Positions 6,216 to 7,037 of a stretch of 7,037 nucleotides of DNA are shown here, one piece after another. The notes under the pieces are model-generated. The model worked only from the letters and a program-made list of their open reading frames with translations. It searched no databases and was not told the origin of the DNA. The stretch comes from Deltaproteobacteria bacterium (lineage in GTDB: Bacteria; Desulfobacterota; Desulfobacteria; Desulfobacterales; JAFDHS01). The DNA lies in assembly GCA_019308655.1 (NCBI GenBank), contig JAFDHS010000059.1:1-7037 (forward strand), given 5' to 3'. Numbering within the stretch: position 1 is the stretch's first letter; every line of letters starts with the position of its first letter. Both the position numbers and the translations under genes were made by a program.

Positions 6216-6241
6216 CAAGAAGCTAAGACAAGAAGCTAAGA
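6216..6241. repeat. Perfect 13-bp tandem duplication (two copies)
   Basis: CAAGAAGCTAAGA occurs twice back to back (6216-6228 and 6229-6241) in the gap between the hybrid protease gene and the HemW-like gene. It contains no internal dyad and lies 49 to 74 nt upstream of the HemW start. It may be a slippage duplication or a pair of direct binding sites. The rest of this 101-nt gap is AT-rich, with no convincing terminator hairpin. Confidence 0.85.
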
Positions 6242-6289
6242 AGATTCAAAAGTTTAAAAAACAAATTTACAAAAGGTGATCCAATCCGC

Positions 6290-7037
6290 ATGAATTCAAC
6301 TAAGGCTCAACATGCCGGCCTTTATATACATATTCCTTTTTGTATTAAAAAGTGTCCATACTGTGATTTTTACTCCACAACCGATACATCTCTTAAAGCG
6401 GCATTTATCGAAGCGTTACAACATGAAATGGCAATGGTTTCCAACGAATTTTCCGCGTTTGACACCTTTTATATCGGCGGCGGCACCCCTTCTGTTTTTG
6501 ATGTTGAAGATATCAGTAAGGTGATTGAAACCGCCCACAAATTTTTTAATATTCTTCCCCATACTGAAACGACCATGGAAGTAAACCCAGGCACGGTAAC
6601 CCCTGAAAGACTCTGGGGTTATCGGAGTTCTGGAATAAATCGAATAAATATCGGCGTACAATCGTTTCAGGATAAAAATCTTGACTTTCTCGGACGGATT
6701 CATTCAGGCATGGATGCCCTGCTATCTGTAAAATGGGCGCGCAAGGCAGGTTTTGATAATATAGGCATTGACCTTATATACGGCATTCCGGGCCAATCCA
6801 AAGCATCATGGTTGACAGACTTAAAAAAAGCAGTCGAGATTGGGCCTGAACACCTTTCCTGCTACATGCTCACCTATGAAACCGGAACCCCCATGGAAAG
6901 ATGCAGACAACAAGGTATTTTTCAGCCGCTTGGCGACGGCAGGGTCGGCAAATTGTTTGAAACGACAACAGCGTTTCTGGATGCTCATGGATATACCCAG
7001 TACGAGGTATCAAATTTTGCCGTATCCGAATCCAAAA
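6290..7037 (+). CDS. hemW: HemW-type radical SAM protein (3' partial)
   Basis: The frame opens at ATG 6290 and is still open at the right edge, giving 249 complete codons of a protein usually about 370-400 residues long. AGGTGAT (6274-6280) lies nine nt upstream and matches an extended anti-Shine-Dalgarno. The N-terminus reads LYIHIPFCIKKCPYCDFYS with C18, C22 and C25 as the radical SAM CxxxCxxC cluster site. It is followed by GGGTPS (63-68), EVNPGT, INIGVQSFQ, LGRIHS, DLIYGIPGQ and LSCYMLTYE, all family hallmarks. CDF after the cluster, rather than the CxxCxC of true anaerobic coproporphyrinogen dehydrogenase HemN, favours HemW. HemW-type proteins bind haem and insert it into respiratory proteins; many databases still label them coproporphyrinogen III oxidase-like. 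The 101-nt gap allows either read-through from the protease genes or its own promoter. A functional link to the proteases is not apparent. Confidence 0.9.
   Translation, partial: MNSTKAQHAGLYIHIPFCIKKCPYCDFYSTTDTSLKAAFIEALQHEMAMVSNEFSAFDTFYIGGGTPSVFDVEDISKVIETAHKFFNILPHTETTMEVNPGTVTPERLWGYRSSGINRINIGVQSFQDKNLDFLGRIHSGMDALLSVKWARKAGFDNIGIDLIYGIPGQSKASWLTDLKKAVEIGPEHLSCYMLTYETGTPMERCRQQGIFQPLGDGRVGKLFETTTAFLDAHGYTQYEVSNFAVSESK

Overview
The window looks like part of a chromosome from a Gram-negative, probably anaerobic bacterium. My best guess is Desulfobacterota (the former Deltaproteobacteria), because of the AAA_32/Lon-type protease, the RaiA/HPF protein with a cold-shock tail and the general composition. 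That placement is inference; there is no rRNA or other phylogenetic marker here. All genes are on the + strand, closely spaced and with clear Shine-Dalgarno sequences. I see no tRNA, rRNA, CRISPR array, transposase or phage gene.

Layout: (1) 1-114, the last 37 codons of an unrecognised acidic protein. (2) 127-660, a ribosome-hibernation-factor-like protein (S30AE domain) fused to a cold-shock-like RNA-binding domain. (3) 693-1076, a 127-residue protein of unknown family ending in five prolines. (4) 1077-1219, a 143-nt gap holding a long imperfect inverted repeat with a plausible sigma-70-type promoter in its loop. (5) 1220-3691, an 823-residue Lon-like (AAA_32/S16) protease with an intact Ser-Lys dyad and a badly degenerated P-loop. 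(6) 3744-6188, an 814-residue hybrid: a ClpA/ClpB-type AAA+ module followed by a soluble FtsH-type AAA+ module and M41 zinc peptidase, with no membrane segment. (7) 6189-6289, a gap with a perfect 13-bp tandem duplication. (8) 6290 to the window end, the N-terminal part of a HemW-type radical SAM protein, running off the right edge.

The most interesting part is the protease pair at 1220-6188. Both proteins keep complete peptidase active sites, but their ATPase machinery is altered. The Lon-like protein has lost the P-loop Lys/Arg. The hybrid's Clp module keeps the Walker A Lys, Walker B Asp-Glu and pore Tyr but lacks the Walker A Ser/Thr, a Clp-type arginine finger and the sensor-1 Asn. Its FtsH module keeps Walker A and B but is about six residues short exactly where FtsH carries its aromatic pore loop. 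A reasonable working model is a cytoplasmic stress or quiescence proteolysis cassette, in which the Clp-type ring substitutes for the membrane anchor and substrate-gripping function of FtsH, linked to ribosome hibernation through the upstream S30AE/cold-shock protein. The gene order and residue changes are read from the sequence; the joint function is inferred.
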